Shown one piece after another: positions 29,817 through 39,747 of a stretch of DNA of 56,334 nt. The DNA lies in assembly GCA_019155205.2 (NCBI GenBank), contig JAHNZQ020000227.1, forward strand, positions 826,620 through 882,953, in the 5' to 3' direction. The notes below the pieces were generated by a model. That model searched no databases. It was not told the origin of the DNA and saw nothing but the letters and a program-made list of their open reading frames with translations. The first letter of the stretch is position 1. Every line of letters begins with the position of its first letter. This DNA comes from Gracilaria vermiculophylla. Taxonomy: Eukaryota; Rhodophyta; Florideophyceae; Gracilariales; Gracilariaceae. The position numbers were made by a program, and so were the translations under genes.

Positions 29817-30693
29817 ATGCCATCTTCGAATCTCGATCGCTTCGCAGACAATGACGCTTCTGAGGCAGCGTTTGCACACGTTCACGCACCACTGCCCTCT
29901 GCATCGAGATCGACCCAGAGCATCAGTCCGCTGAGTCCTCGCCGTTTGCGCCTCCCACTTAGAGCATGTGCAAGCAACAGCGTCCCCAATTCTCCGAGCC
30001 GTCTCGTGCGAGCATGGACTCAAAGTCGTTCCATTTCTTCCACGCTTGATTTGTCCCGAAACTTTGTCAGCATTCTGTTGCTTTCAAACCGGTGTCGACG
30101 CGCGGCTTATGCAGAGAAGCAACTGCTCAAGGCAGCTGAGCGCTATTCAGTTTCGAGGAGATTGCTGGTGCTAAGCGCGGGGCTGTTCTCCGAACCGGGC
30201 GAAATGCTCCCATGGAAGCTCGTAATGGCTGCTAAGCATCGCGATATTGACCTTTCTGACGAACGCCCATGTGCGGCGTTCAGCCTATCTGATTGTAAGT
30301 TCGCTGTTTATTGTCGGCAACTTTCTTTTCGTTCGCGCGAAGCCGTGCTTCCTCACCTTGCCCACTGACTCGTTTGTTCCCATGCATGTTGACTATGTTC
30401 CTGCAGTGGACTGCTACGACTACATTGTAGTGGTTGATCGCAATGTCAGAGACAGACTGCTGGCAATGGCTGCGGTGCATGCACACAAATCGGGGGGCCA
30501 TCTGTACGAATGGGAACGAAAGATACGTTTGCTGTGCGATTTTGAGAATGTGCTTCCACGCAATCAGCGGTCGTCTGGGGTGCCGTTAGATGTGCCCTCT
30601 TTCAACATGGGGTCACATATGGATACTTGCCTGGAAATTATACAAGGGGGATGCGATACGATTGTAAGGTCGCTCATTACGGCCGGTTTATGA
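29817..30693 (+). CDS. LMW protein-tyrosine-phosphatase-like protein lacking the catalytic Cys, two exons
   Basis: Exons are 29817..30294 and 30407..30693 with a 112-nt intron (donor GTAAGT, acceptor CCTGCAG); the splice joins FSLSD to LDCYDYIVVVDRNV, giving 254 residues. From residue 82 the chain follows the low-molecular-weight PTP fold: VSILLLSNRCRRAAYAEKQL at the P-loop, LLVLSAGLFSEPGE, DIDLSDERPCAAF, DYIVVVDRNVRDRL, and a last helix with CLEIIQGGCDTIVRSLI. In active enzymes the P-loop is CxGNxCRS; here the first Cys aligns with Leu88 and Gly with Ser90, while Asn91, Cys93 and Arg94 remain. The general-acid DPYY becomes DVPSF. Inferred role: pseudophosphatase or binding protein. The N-terminal 80 residues are Ser/Arg-rich and may target an organelle. 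Confidence 0.65.
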
Positions 30694-31910
30694 CGTGCAT
30701 CTCGCACAGGTTTTGGTCTCTCGCCTATGCTGCCATCATCAGCTGCTCCGAGATGGGCAAGGCGAGTGTGCGTGTTGTGCTGGTCGCCAGCTCTCTATGA
30801 GGTTTTTAGAACAAATGTACATAAAAAAGCACGGGGCATTCGCTAGCATTGAGTCAACTGTGCGGACCGACACAATGCTGTGCACAAGTGCGGCCTGTGA
30901 GAAAGGAAAATGCTGTATTTATCATGAAAGATATCTCTAATGCGCATCCAGCTTTGCCGCCCTTTAGAGGAAATCCTCTCCACAACAGCGTTCATTGGGA
31001 GCAGAACCAATGTCGAACAGACACCTCCAACGACAACAACACCCCCTTGCCTTTCTGCACGTTCAAGTATTAACGGCACCGAAGCGAGACAAAGTGACAA
31101 AGCGCGACAGTTACCCACGTGTAATCAATGCAGATAAGCCACAAAACGCTCGACTATGGCAATCTGGCTTCCCCAGCGAACAATGTCGCCCGTATTGCAG
31201 CACAATAAACCGTTCACAATCTCCAAGATAGAAGCACGGCTGCCCGTCTGTACGTGCCGAAAGATTTTGACGAAAGTGATACACGAATAGCACTACATGA
31301 TTAACAAATGCATGGCGTAGCAAAACAATCGATACAAAAGACGCGACGCATAGCATATATTCCAGCTAGTGCGCCCAGAGCGGGAAGAATATACACTGCT
31401 CTCATTTCGCTGAGGCAGTTTTGTTTACAAAGGCCAACCCGGGCTTCCACTGTGACGAGCTCGCGGCAGCAATAGACATACATCGCTGAAAACTCAAGTT
31501 GCAACGCGTCACAAAAAGAAGAACAAAAACCCAAGGAAGCGGCGCGAGTGGACAGACGGCTTCGGGGACGAAAGTGGTATACATTGTGGATGAAGACACA
31601 GACGTTGTTAGCACAAGCAAACAACGGGTCACACGACAAGTCGCATTTGTGCGCAGGGTCAAAGTACAGAACGGTCGAAGACGATGGGGCCAGGTGATTA
31701 CATGAGTACATATTGATATTACAGCGTGCTCCACGGTGACGAAACGGACGGTATGAACATTACAGCAAGAATATGCAGCACAAACGCAACAACATGAAAC
31801 AGGGGCGAGAGCGCACAGAATGATACAGTGCGAGTTAATGAAATGTTGAAGCGACAGCGGGAAAACATAGTACAACAACCACACACACTCATGAGAGTGG
31901 AATGATACAG
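30694..31910. other. Convergent intergenic region
   Basis: This lies between the 3' ends of the LMW-PTP-like gene (+) and the bZIP gene (-). The short frames here lack domains. Part of it may be long 3' UTRs. Confidence 0.5.
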
Positions 31911-32639
31911 CTACATGTTGAGCTCAGCCTTGAGAAGCTCGTTCTCTTTGACGAGCATGACGTTGTGAGCCTTGAGTCTGCGAGCCTCTTCAACGGCTTG
32001 GTTGGCCTTCTCTGCCAGCAGGGCGGTCCTCTTGATGAGTTGCTCCACTTCGGTGGAAAGCCCAACGAGCGTTTTGCTTCTCTTCTCCCTGGAGCGGGCA
32101 GCCGAGGCGCGATTGCGTAGACGACGTTTGTGGAGCATGATTCTACGCTCGTGGTCGGTCATTTTTCTGGAGCGTGCGGCGGTGGTGCCCTTGAGGTCGG
32201 TGAGGTCATTCGGGGACACGGCGGAGGGGGGGGAGGAGGAAGAGGCTGTCTTGTCGAGCACGGAGACCGGGGAGTTTGGGAGCGGGCGCAGGGTGAGTTG
32301 GTTCGGCGGGGTGCACGGGTGTGGCTCAGTGCAGCACGCGAAGGACTGATGCGAAGACAGGGAGCACAAGGAGGGTTGAGAGGGGGAGGAGGGGGCGGCA
32401 TGGGAACGGGAAGGGTGCTGCTGTTTTATGGGGATGGGGATGGGTGCTGCGGGAGTGAACGGGATGGCAAAGGAGTCCAGAGCGGGTGAGGAGTCGAAGT
32501 GCGAGGACACAGGGTGCATGGGAGCGGGAGGCGGATGCGGGAGTGGGGCACAGTCTGGCAAGTCGGGCATGCTCCAGGCCGTGCCCTCGGCGCCGGCGAT
32601 GGCAGCGTGGTGGAGGTCGTCGAATGGTAGGTCGTCCAT
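31911..32639 (-). CDS. bZIP transcription factor
   Basis: A 242-residue protein. Residues 1-165 are Pro/Ser/Ala-rich, low-complexity (likely activation or regulatory region, with IPFTPAAPIPIPIKQQ). Residues 171-190 are the basic DNA-contact region with Asn176-x7-Arg184 (RLRNRASAARSREKR), followed by heptads with Leu at about 194, 201 and 208 and a tail LVKENELLKAEL. The NxxAAxxSR-type core is common to plant and algal bZIPs; binding to an ACGT-type site is expected from family knowledge. Single exon, start MDDLPFDDLH at 32639. About 60 bases upstream of the start, on the sense strand, is an exceptionally long poly-C run. Confidence 0.85.
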   Translation of the reverse strand: MDDLPFDDLHHAAIAGAEGTAWSMPDLPDCAPLPHPPPAPMHPVSSHFDSSPALDSFAIPFTPAAPIPIPIKQQHPSRSHAAPSSPSQPSLCSLSSHQSFACCTEPHPCTPPNQLTLRPLPNSPVSVLDKTASSSSPPSAVSPNDLTDLKGTTAARSRKMTDHERRIMLHKRRLRNRASAARSREKRSKTLVGLSTEVEQLIKRTALLAEKANQAVEEARRLKAHNVMLVKENELLKAELNM

Positions 32640-32699
32640 GTGGGGAAGGAGGGCGGCAGGTAATGTGGGCGATGGGTGAGGTGCGTGGGTGGGGGAGGT

Positions 32700-32726
32700 G
32701 GGGGGGGGGGGGGGGGGGGGGGGGGG

Positions 32727-32789
<63 letters not shown>
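32700..32789 (+). repeat. Poly-G tract, about 90 nt with one C
   Basis: Uninterrupted G from 32700 to 32789 except a single C at 32727. It lies 60 bases upstream of the bZIP start codon (poly-C on that gene's sense strand). Such a run is prone to sequencing and assembly length error. Confidence 0.9.
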
Positions 32790-32790
<1 letters not shown>

Positions 32791-33024
32791 GACTGGTGCA
32801 GAGGGCGCGGCGAAGAAATGGGCGAGTGCGTCCGGGTGAACGCGCTTTAGCGCACGTGAGAGGCGGCACGGAGAGCAGGACGAGGGGCGCGCGACAGGCA
32901 GCACACGAGGGCGGCGTGAGCGGCACTGTGCGAAATCGCTCAGGCGACAGTCATAAAACGGCGAGGCCGTCACGAAAGAAGCGCGTCGCTGCGCGTCCGT
33001 GCGCCGATTGACGCACGCTCATAT

Positions 33025-33059
33025 CGGCGCGCGGCGCGCGTGCGCGGCGCCGCGCGCCG
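33025..33059. repeat. Perfect 13-bp inverted repeat, 9-nt loop
   Basis: Left arm CGGCGCGCGGCGC (33025-33037) and right arm GCGCCGCGCGCCG (33047-33059) are exact reverse complements around GCGTGCGCG. It could form a very stable hairpin or cruciform. It is followed at once by an AT-rich CATAAATCATTT stretch. Confidence 0.85.
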
Positions 33060-33431
33060 CATAAATCATTTGTGTGCCCTCACGCAATGCGCGCCGCATG
33101 CCGCGCTGCACGCGCCGCGCTGCAAACCCATTGGCCGCCCGAACACCCGCTGCACGCTGTCACTACCGCGCCGCTGCCTCCCTGCTGTACGAAAGATCAC
33201 ACTCTAGCGCCAGCTTGCACTCCACACGTGTATCCGCTATACACGTACTCCACCAGTACACGTGTTATACAATGACCTCAGCGCCACGTGTGCTCTGCTA
33301 CACAAACCCCACCCTCCGGCCCCCGTCAACCAGCAGCACCACCGCGCACAGCACCACCGCGCACAGCCCCACCGCGTCACTGCAAGCCCCGGCGACGGGA
33401 GTCTTGTTCAACGCGGCACCCGCGCCGCGCG

Positions 33432-34367
33432 TCATCGGCTCATCGCCGCGTCGCCATTGACACCGTCCACAACCTTGAGCGCAAGCCTCCCCGACCGCAG
33501 GTGGCTCACGTATATTCTGTGGTCCGCCTCTGTCGCGTAGCGTCGCAAGCAACAGCGCAAGAGTCAGCTCGCCACCTCTCGCTCTGCGCGCCTCGCCCGC
33601 CCGGCGCCCCTCGAACCGCACTTACCGTTGTCGCCGCGCACGTGAATCTCCCTCGCGTTCACCGACATGAGCACTCCGCAGTACTTGAGCACCCCTTTGC
33701 CATCGCACACCGCCCCGCCGCCCTTCGCCCCCGAGTACACTTCCACCGCGTCCCCTTTCTCCAGCCGCACGTCGTGGTAGTGCAACGTGCCCTTTGACGA
33801 GTGAATCTTGTCCAGCAGCACCCCATCAGAAACGCCGTCCAGCTGCGTACAGCACTTGTGCGCCGGCACGTCGATGGCGTTCAGCAAGGCGTTCATGTCG
33901 GCCATCAGCTCGTCCGGCGTCAGCGTCACTCGCAGCACGCCCTGCTTCTCCAGCCCGCTCAGGTACTTTGACACACCCAGCTGGTGTGCCGCGCGTTGGT
34001 GCCCGCCCCTCCACCGTTTTCTCTTCTTCTGCAGCCCTTTCAGCCCGTCCAGGCGCCGTCGCTTCTCCACGCTCACGCACAGCATACGCGCGCGCAGCCG
34101 CCGCTTGTCGCACTCGAATTCGTTGTACGCTTGTTGCAGCTGCAGATGGAAGTTTGCCCCCAGGCTGGCAAGCTGCAAGTCGCGCTGATCGCTCGCCATC
34201 TGAAGCCGTTTCAGCGCCAACGCCTGCTGCTTGTGGAACAGCGGCGAGGAAGCGGCGTTGAAAGCCGCCATGATTTCCTCACGCTCGCGACGAAGAGCCT
34301 CCAGGTCGCACGCCAGTTGCCGGTCTCGTTGCGCGTCGCCGTCGGCTGAAGGCGGAGAGTCTTGCAT
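33432..34367 (-). CDS. Sds3/BRMS1-family (Sin3-HDAC corepressor) protein, two exons
   Basis: Exons are complement(33432..33529, 33626..34367) with a 96-nt intron (donor GTAAGT, acceptor GCGACAG), giving 279 residues. Residues 15-125 form a long coiled coil (QLACDLEALRREREEIMAAF, then HLQLQQAYNEFECDKRRLRA). The C-terminal half matches the Sds3 end domain: KIHSSKGTLHYHDVRLEKGD, AVEVYSG, VLMSVNAREIHVRGDNE, and in exon 2 HRIYVSHLRSGRLALKV. Sds3 proteins bind Sin3 and are required for the integrity and activity of the Rpd3/HDAC complex, so this is a nuclear chromatin repressor subunit. Without the intron the protein would end in an Arg-rich non-homologous tail. Codon composition is GC-rich like the adjacent intergenic DNA. 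Confidence 0.78.
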
Positions 34368-35145
34368 GGTGCGGGCTGTCCGACTCGCTTGTCACCGCGT
34401 TGAATGTCAAGCGTCGCCACACTCGCACTCCTCCCACACACCGTCCGCGTATGCCACTGCCGGGTCGCGCTGCCGTTGCTGCTTGCATGTTTCTTCGCAT
34501 TGCATTCCGCGTACACGTGGTTTTCGTGGCCATTGTTTCCACGCACGTGCCCCACGTGGAGCGCTCCGCTCTTTGTGGCCTGCTGGCTCCATGCCACCCG
34601 AGCGCACTGTTGCATTTGACCACTCCTTTCGGGACCGCAACCGCGGCTCGTGACCGCCACCGCGCTGAACTTTCCCATGGCCCCATGATGTAAATGATGC
34701 CTTGTTCAATGCCTTCAAGAATGAATTACCAACTTACTCTCTTTCTTTCACCGCTCAAACAGAAAAGCCGCCATTTGCTACAACTCTGTACTATTTTACG
34801 ACCCGCACCAGCCGTGCTGCCACATACAAGTTCAGCGGTCAACATGATTGTCATCCCCTTCGTACTCTATCATGCACGCCCTTTTCTTCCCCCTTGCCTG
34901 CATTTGAGAGCTGAAGAAAATAATCATTATGCAGTGTGTTAAATATCCCAATACAAAAAAACTCAACCATCTCCGCTTCTTACAACATATCATAAGCGCC
35001 TGCTGTGTCAGCCCTCACGTAATGACACACCACTTCAGCTGTTCCACCAGCATTCAAACACTTCCCACTTCAGTCAACAACCTGATATCATCCTCCGTTT
35101 CAGTCTGACACTTTTCATCTCGGTCAACGTCTGAGCGCACCCAAC
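34368..35145. other. Divergent intergenic region
   Basis: This lies between Sds3-like (-) and the second I9-like gene (+). GC-rich on the left, AT-rich on the right; no coding signal or repeat recognised. Confidence 0.5.
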
Positions 35146-35475
35146 ATGTTCTCCTGCACAATAATGACTTCCTTTCTTATTGTCATTTCGCTTTTCATTG
35201 CTCTCGTTCTCGGCTCCCCACACGGTCGCCCTCCGCTCAGACCCCGCCAAACGTTTGTGGCGTCTGTTCGAGACCACTACAAAGCCTCGGTCCTTGCAAA
35301 AAAGATAGACCGTCTGTCGTTAACCTCATCGAATCATTGGTCTGGAAGAGTTTTGGCAGTTCATGATTTCATCGGAATCATTATTGTCAGAGGTGAAGGC
35401 AACACCTGTGATGTCATCAAACATGTGAAGGGGATCAGATCATGTGAGGTCGACTCTGAAGTTTGGGGGTTCTGA
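35146..35475 (+). CDS. Small secreted I9-like protein, copy 2
   Basis: A 109-residue protein; ATG 35146 or 35164 both leave a clear signal peptide (MTSFLIVISLFIALVLG). The mature part repeats the layout of the 5180-5488 protein: QTFVASVRDHYKASVLAKKI, NHWSGRVLAVHDFIGIIIV, EGNTCDVIKHVKGIRSCEVD, SEVWGF. Shared positions include ASV, the K-I helix end, WSG, the hydrophobic IIIV strand, and both cysteines. The end GIRSCEVDSEV resembles the GVxxVExDxxV of I9 propeptides, with Cys where the family has Val. No protease follows. The two genes are 30 kb apart, so this is a dispersed paralogue pair, not a tandem. Stand-alone I9 inhibitors are known in fungi (for example yeast Pbi2), supporting a protease-inhibitor inference. 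Confidence 0.65.
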   Translation: MFSCTIMTSFLIVISLFIALVLGSPHGRPPLRPRQTFVASVRDHYKASVLAKKIDRLSLTSSNHWSGRVLAVHDFIGIIIVRGEGNTCDVIKHVKGIRSCEVDSEVWGF

Positions 35476-36839
35476 TGCGCGCGATGTATCTCAAGTGAAT
35501 GCGCAGGCCAATGAAGCCGCACCACTTTGTCCCTAGCTACCAACCACTTTCAATAATTACGACACAATATTTCTACTTGTTTCACGACTTCATCATTTCC
35601 GCCGTAAATCAAAATCGTCTTATTTTCGAGTTCTCGTTCGCACAATCTGCAGTGCGCGAAACATGCAACGCAATAATGTACGAAACAGCAGTCACAGCAT
35701 GTGCAGTAGAGAAAAGCCCAAACAGACACCACAACAGTGGACTCATTTACTACTTTACGGGACCACCCGAGCAGATCAGAGGTAAATGACCAGTCGAAAT
35801 AATCTACGTTAACGTTAGTCTCTTGTTAGAAATATACGCAGTTGCTGGGCAAAATGCACCATGTAGAACATTGAAAAGAACGTAAACACATAAAGTCTCA
35901 GAACGGGTCCAAGTGTTGAATCTTCTTCTTTAATGTGGACGCTGTGTTCTAATTCCTAGCACAGCAGAGGCCTATTCTAAAGATTTTTCTCTTTCCTCAA
36001 GAAGGCCAGAACCCTTTGTGGCGCTTCTCTAACGAGATTTTCTACCGATTTGCAGCTGCGACTCATATGACTGCGAAAATTTTGTTGACGGCTCGCACGT
36101 GTTTTGGAACAACACATCATCATGTGGCTACAGTCTCTCTTCACCGCTAGAGCGCAATCACAGCGTAACACTTTCTGGTACATGTAGCTGGCGACTGGGT
36201 GTAGCGTTGGAGTATGTGCTGTGTTCCACTGCGCTAACGTGATATCTGCGAACCGTGCATCCCTCAGATTCTCGTTGCTTTCATCGTCTTCGGGCAGCCG
36301 CCGCCCGTTCTTTTGGGTGATTCTTCGTTGCGCTTGAAGTCTTGCAGATCATGAAATGTTGAATACTCTTAGTGAAAGACCAAAGCTTCGCGGACTTGAA
36401 AAAATTAGCAGGATATCGACAGTGTTGTCTTCTGTAGCCTCCCTCCTTTCGCGGAGTGTATGTTTTACCCCGAACCTCCATTCCCTGCGTCGCTCAGTCC
36501 CGGAAAACATCCCACAAAAAGCTGCATTCTGTGGTTGGCCCGAAAAGCTTTGGCTGACGGTTGGAATGCCCTGCCACATTCAAGCAGTTATAGATAGCGG
36601 TTACGCAAAAGCCTATCGTACAAAAACTAACGGCAATGTTTTACAATGACATAGCATATACGGTTTGAAAGACGTTATCGGTAGTCCTCGGCTTTGTTGA
36701 GCGGAACCGTTGACGGGGTCCAGAAACTACCGGAGAGTACGTAAGAGAAAAACAAAAAGTGAAGGGGACGATCAGCGGAGCAGGGACATCAAACCAAGCG
36801 CCCTTAACGTCCGATTGGGACTGATCCATGTTATCAGAT

Positions 36840-36906
36840 CGATGCGTTCACATCGATACGTTCATATCGATGCGTTCACATCGATGTGTTCATATCGATG
36901 TGTTTT
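36840..36906 (+). repeat. 14-bp tandem repeat containing ATCGAT
   Basis: Units CGATGCGTTCACAT, CGATACGTTCATAT, CGATGCGTTCACAT, CGATGTGTTCATAT and a partial CGATGTGTT run head to tail from 36840. The alternation of CACAT and CATAT endings suggests a 28-bp higher-order unit. ATCGAT appears at each junction. Confidence 0.85.
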
Positions 36907-37539
36907 GGTCCACACGTCCAGGTCAATAGGTCGCGGTCCATGTGTGCGCCTCATTGCGGTCGGGTCCATCAGTGGTACTTAAGATTCAAAGGTCATCATT
37001 ATCTCAAAGTTCGAACTACTCCAGGTCACAGAAATGCTTTTCAGCCCTAGATAAAACGTGAGCCATGGTGGAGTACTTCTTGAGAAATGAGAAAAAAAAT
37101 ATGGCAATGCGAAGAAAGAGACGAAGGTCTGGGGACATACGTTTCACTGGACGAGCGCTGTCTCCACATTGTCAGCTGCAAGACCTTGTGAATTTTCATC
37201 CATGTACCGTCATTTGAAAGCGCATCACTCGTTTTAAGACGAGGGTCGTTTACCATAGCTCCTACAAAAGATATGTGTTCAAAGTGTTGTCAGTGCTGTT
37301 GAGAGAACGAGTGGGACAAGTTTTGAGTGACAGTGTCTGGTATGAGACGGGAAAGAGGAAACAAGAGGAAGATTTCAAAAAGTTTAAAGAGTTATGGGTG
37401 CTCCGCTAATGTACCGTTGACGCGTCAAAACAAAGCGTGAAGACATATCTACGCGCACTGTTGCAATCGTGTTTGGCCTTGAACATGGGAACAAAAAAAG
37501 ACAACAAATACTCCTTGCGAGTTTTACAACAGCTTCCTA

Positions 37540-37639
37540 NNNNNNNNNNNNNNNNNNNNNNNNNNNNNNNNNNNNNNNNNNNNNNNNNNNNNNNNNNNNN
37601 NNNNNNNNNNNNNNNNNNNNNNNNNNNNNNNNNNNNNNN
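37540..37639. other. Assembly gap, 100 N
   Basis: Exactly one hundred N bases, the usual placeholder for a gap of unknown length. Order and distance across it are not proven by this sequence. Confidence 0.99.
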
Positions 37640-37748
37640 TGGCATTTCCCGTAAAGTAACTCAATTGCGGCAAGACCCTAGTGACGGCAAAACACGCCTT
37701 CAATTTGGATCCGGAGCGTCGCGAGAAGCATTTGGCGCACAGCAGCTG

Positions 37749-37832
37749 GAGCGTGGTAGATTGCTATCCTTTTCCTCTGGAGCGTGGTACATTGCTAACC
37801 ATTTTCTCTAAAGCGTGGCAGATTGCTAACCT
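37749..37832 (+). repeat. 31-bp tandem repeat, about 2.7 units
   Basis: Units begin GGAGCGTGGTAGATTGCTAT (37749), GGAGCGTGGTACATTGCTAA (37780) and AAAGCGTGGCAGATTGCTAA (37811). It lies about 110 bases after the assembly gap, so a longer array may be the reason the assembly broke. Confidence 0.8.
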
Positions 37833-37886
37833 ACTCCGCTACTGCGGTTCAAGGTTGTTTGTCTAAGGTAGCAGTGTAAATTACAA

Positions 37887-38534
37887 TTATGCATCATTAT
37901 CGCTCTCGTCGATATCAAGCACACTGTCCCACCAGGTACACTGGTGCACATCAGAAGGTCCAGGTATGTAGTGTTCCGCATGTTGTGGTACATCCGGGCA
38001 GGTGGTGGGGTTCGGTACGCTTTGTTGCTGCTGATTTTCAGCAAAGCAGATAGACGGGGAAAGAAACCATGAACGGTAAGGTTAGATGCGATTTTGTACT
38101 TATCCTGAAGCTAAAGTGTGAAATGTGTCGCTTGCTTCTCATACCTGCAGTTCTCTCCTAGTAATCGCGAGCTGGTTCGCGACTTCGTCTCTTTGAGTCA
38201 ACAGTATTACTCGCTGCATGTTCGCTTGAACAATGCATTGCTCAAGCTCACTTTCTCTCTTCTTCTCCCCTTCGGTTTTTTTGCTGATTTCGCTCTCAAA
38301 TAGTTGCACGAGATCAATAAGTTCTTTGTGTCGGGCAAGCCGTTCCTGCAGTACCTCAAGTTTACGAATGGCATCATCGATAAGCATTTCGGTCTGGAAT
38401 GCATGAGATTTGGAGCGAAGCTGAGCAATTTGCAGAAGTCGAGACAATGAGTCTGTAGCCTCTTTGACCTCTTGTTCTACATCTTCCTGTTCTTGTGGTC
38501 TCGAGTTTTTCCGGAATAATGTTGAAACCAACAT
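37887..38534 (-). CDS. Unassigned coiled-coil protein, two exons
   Basis: Exons are complement(37887..38030, 38145..38534) with a 114-nt intron (donor GTATGA, CTAAC in the intron, acceptor AAATCAG), giving 177 residues, all phase 0. Exon 1 is almost wholly coiled coil (QEVKEATDSLSRLLQIAQLR, LIDDAIRKLEVLQERLARHK, VQLFESEISKKTEGEKKRES). Exon 2 is a Pro/His-rich tail ending in an acidic WWDSVLDIDESDNDA. The size and long helical hairpin followed by an acidic end would suit a subunit of a multiprotein complex (Mediator, kinetochore or similar), but I do not recognise the family. ATG 38534 is the first in frame. Confidence 0.55.
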
Positions 38535-39747
38535 TTGTTGTCAGGATTACGAATAGCGAAAATATTTCTGCGCTCGGATTGGATCGTAGCAGAAGTGACC
38601 AAAGAACCGCGATAGAGATGGAAACATTAGCGTGGTTGAAATATGAACTGGAAAGAGAGAATGATCAGCGGTGAACGAGGGGTACGCTGGTTTGAATTTA
38701 CAACAGGCTGTCAGCGGGCGGTAGCGGGCGGCAGAGGGAGCACTTTTTGGCAGGTGGCACCCTTCAAGGGTGAAATTTAGGGTGAGCTATTTCTGGAAAG
38801 CTGTCGTGAACAGTCATGCAAGTATTCAACGGTGGCATGGCTCTCTAGACGGGGGAGAGACAAATTTTGGACGTTGCAACGGTCGTCAACTGAAGTGAAC
38901 ATCATTTTGAGCAAACCGGACAAACAAAAATGCGAGCACAACGCTTCATGTGAAAAAAACGGCTCGATTCAGAAGGACGCGAGGACATGTTGAAATCGCG
39001 TGAGCGATATGGCACCAGCGAACACTGACTGCAACAACGTACGAGTTCCTCAGAAAGGCCAAAGGCCAGCACATTCAACAGATGGTGTATGTGGGTTGTA
39101 CGATCCACTCTCTGCCCGCCCGTGCGCATTTTCATCACAGGAATTGGTTGCGATCTAATAAGCTAACGTTGTTGTTACTTCAACGTGTTACCTGCTCGCG
39201 TGAGTGTGCAATACATGGCGGCACTTCCGCAGAGCACGGAAGATGGTTTCGCGTTGCCGGCGTTGTCGAACGGGATTCATATTATACAAGTGGAAAAGAA
39301 TGCCGCGATATTTTTTAGTAAGGGGCTACCGTGGGTGGGATCATTACTCGTTGCAAGCATAGGAGTGTAGAAGATCGCGTCGGGATTCCGAGGCCCGTCG
39401 GGCTTTCTTTCTTTGCAACCGGAGCAACCACATTCATACGGTTTCAAAAGATTTGACGTGGACAACAGGACACGTGGACAAACGTACATTGCGGATGCAG
39501 TGTTGCCGCGGTTTGATTGAGCCAAGGATCAAATCGGGGTCGTTTACACGTGGAGCACAACTTGCAGCTTGATGAAGCAATTTTCGGCGTGCAAGTCAGG
39601 GATTGTGTCGTGGGCACGAACGTATTAAACAGTGGATGAAGATAGTCCGTCTGATGCAACGACTTCCACAGCGACTCAGCCACGCAGCGACACGAATTTG
39701 AAACCCGCCTTTCTAGTGCCATCTCTCTCAATCTGCCAACGTGCTCC
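38535..39747. other. Divergent intergenic region, no gene recognised
   Basis: This lies between the coiled-coil gene (-) and the RRM gene (+). Short GCGGGCGGTAGCGGGCGGCA-type duplication near 38715. No frame with domains. Confidence 0.5.

Larger units (their letters stand above)
32640..33431. other. Upstream region of bZIP gene with homopolymer and hairpin
   Basis: Contains a ~90-nt G run (32700-32789, one C at 32727) and a perfect 13-bp inverted repeat at 33025-33059, each listed separately. The sequence is otherwise GC-rich with AGCACCACCGCGCAC-type short duplications near 33340-33370. Poly-Pro/poly-Gly frames through the run are artefacts. Confidence 0.55.
35476..37886. other. Intergenic 2.4 kb with repeats and assembly gap
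   Basis: No gene was recognised. It contains a 14-bp tandem repeat (36840-36906), a 100-N gap (37540-37639) and a 31-bp tandem repeat (37749-37832). Short frames near 36356-36649 have no domains. Confidence 0.5.

Noticed and set aside
30940..31231. Small overlapping plus-strand frames between LMW-PTP-like and bZIP genes
   Set aside because: Several phases are open at once, with no domain and no splice signals; more likely 3' UTR sequence.
32326..32973. Frames rich in poly-Pro, poly-Gly around 32700
   Set aside because: They are translations of the poly-G/poly-C tract, not proteins.
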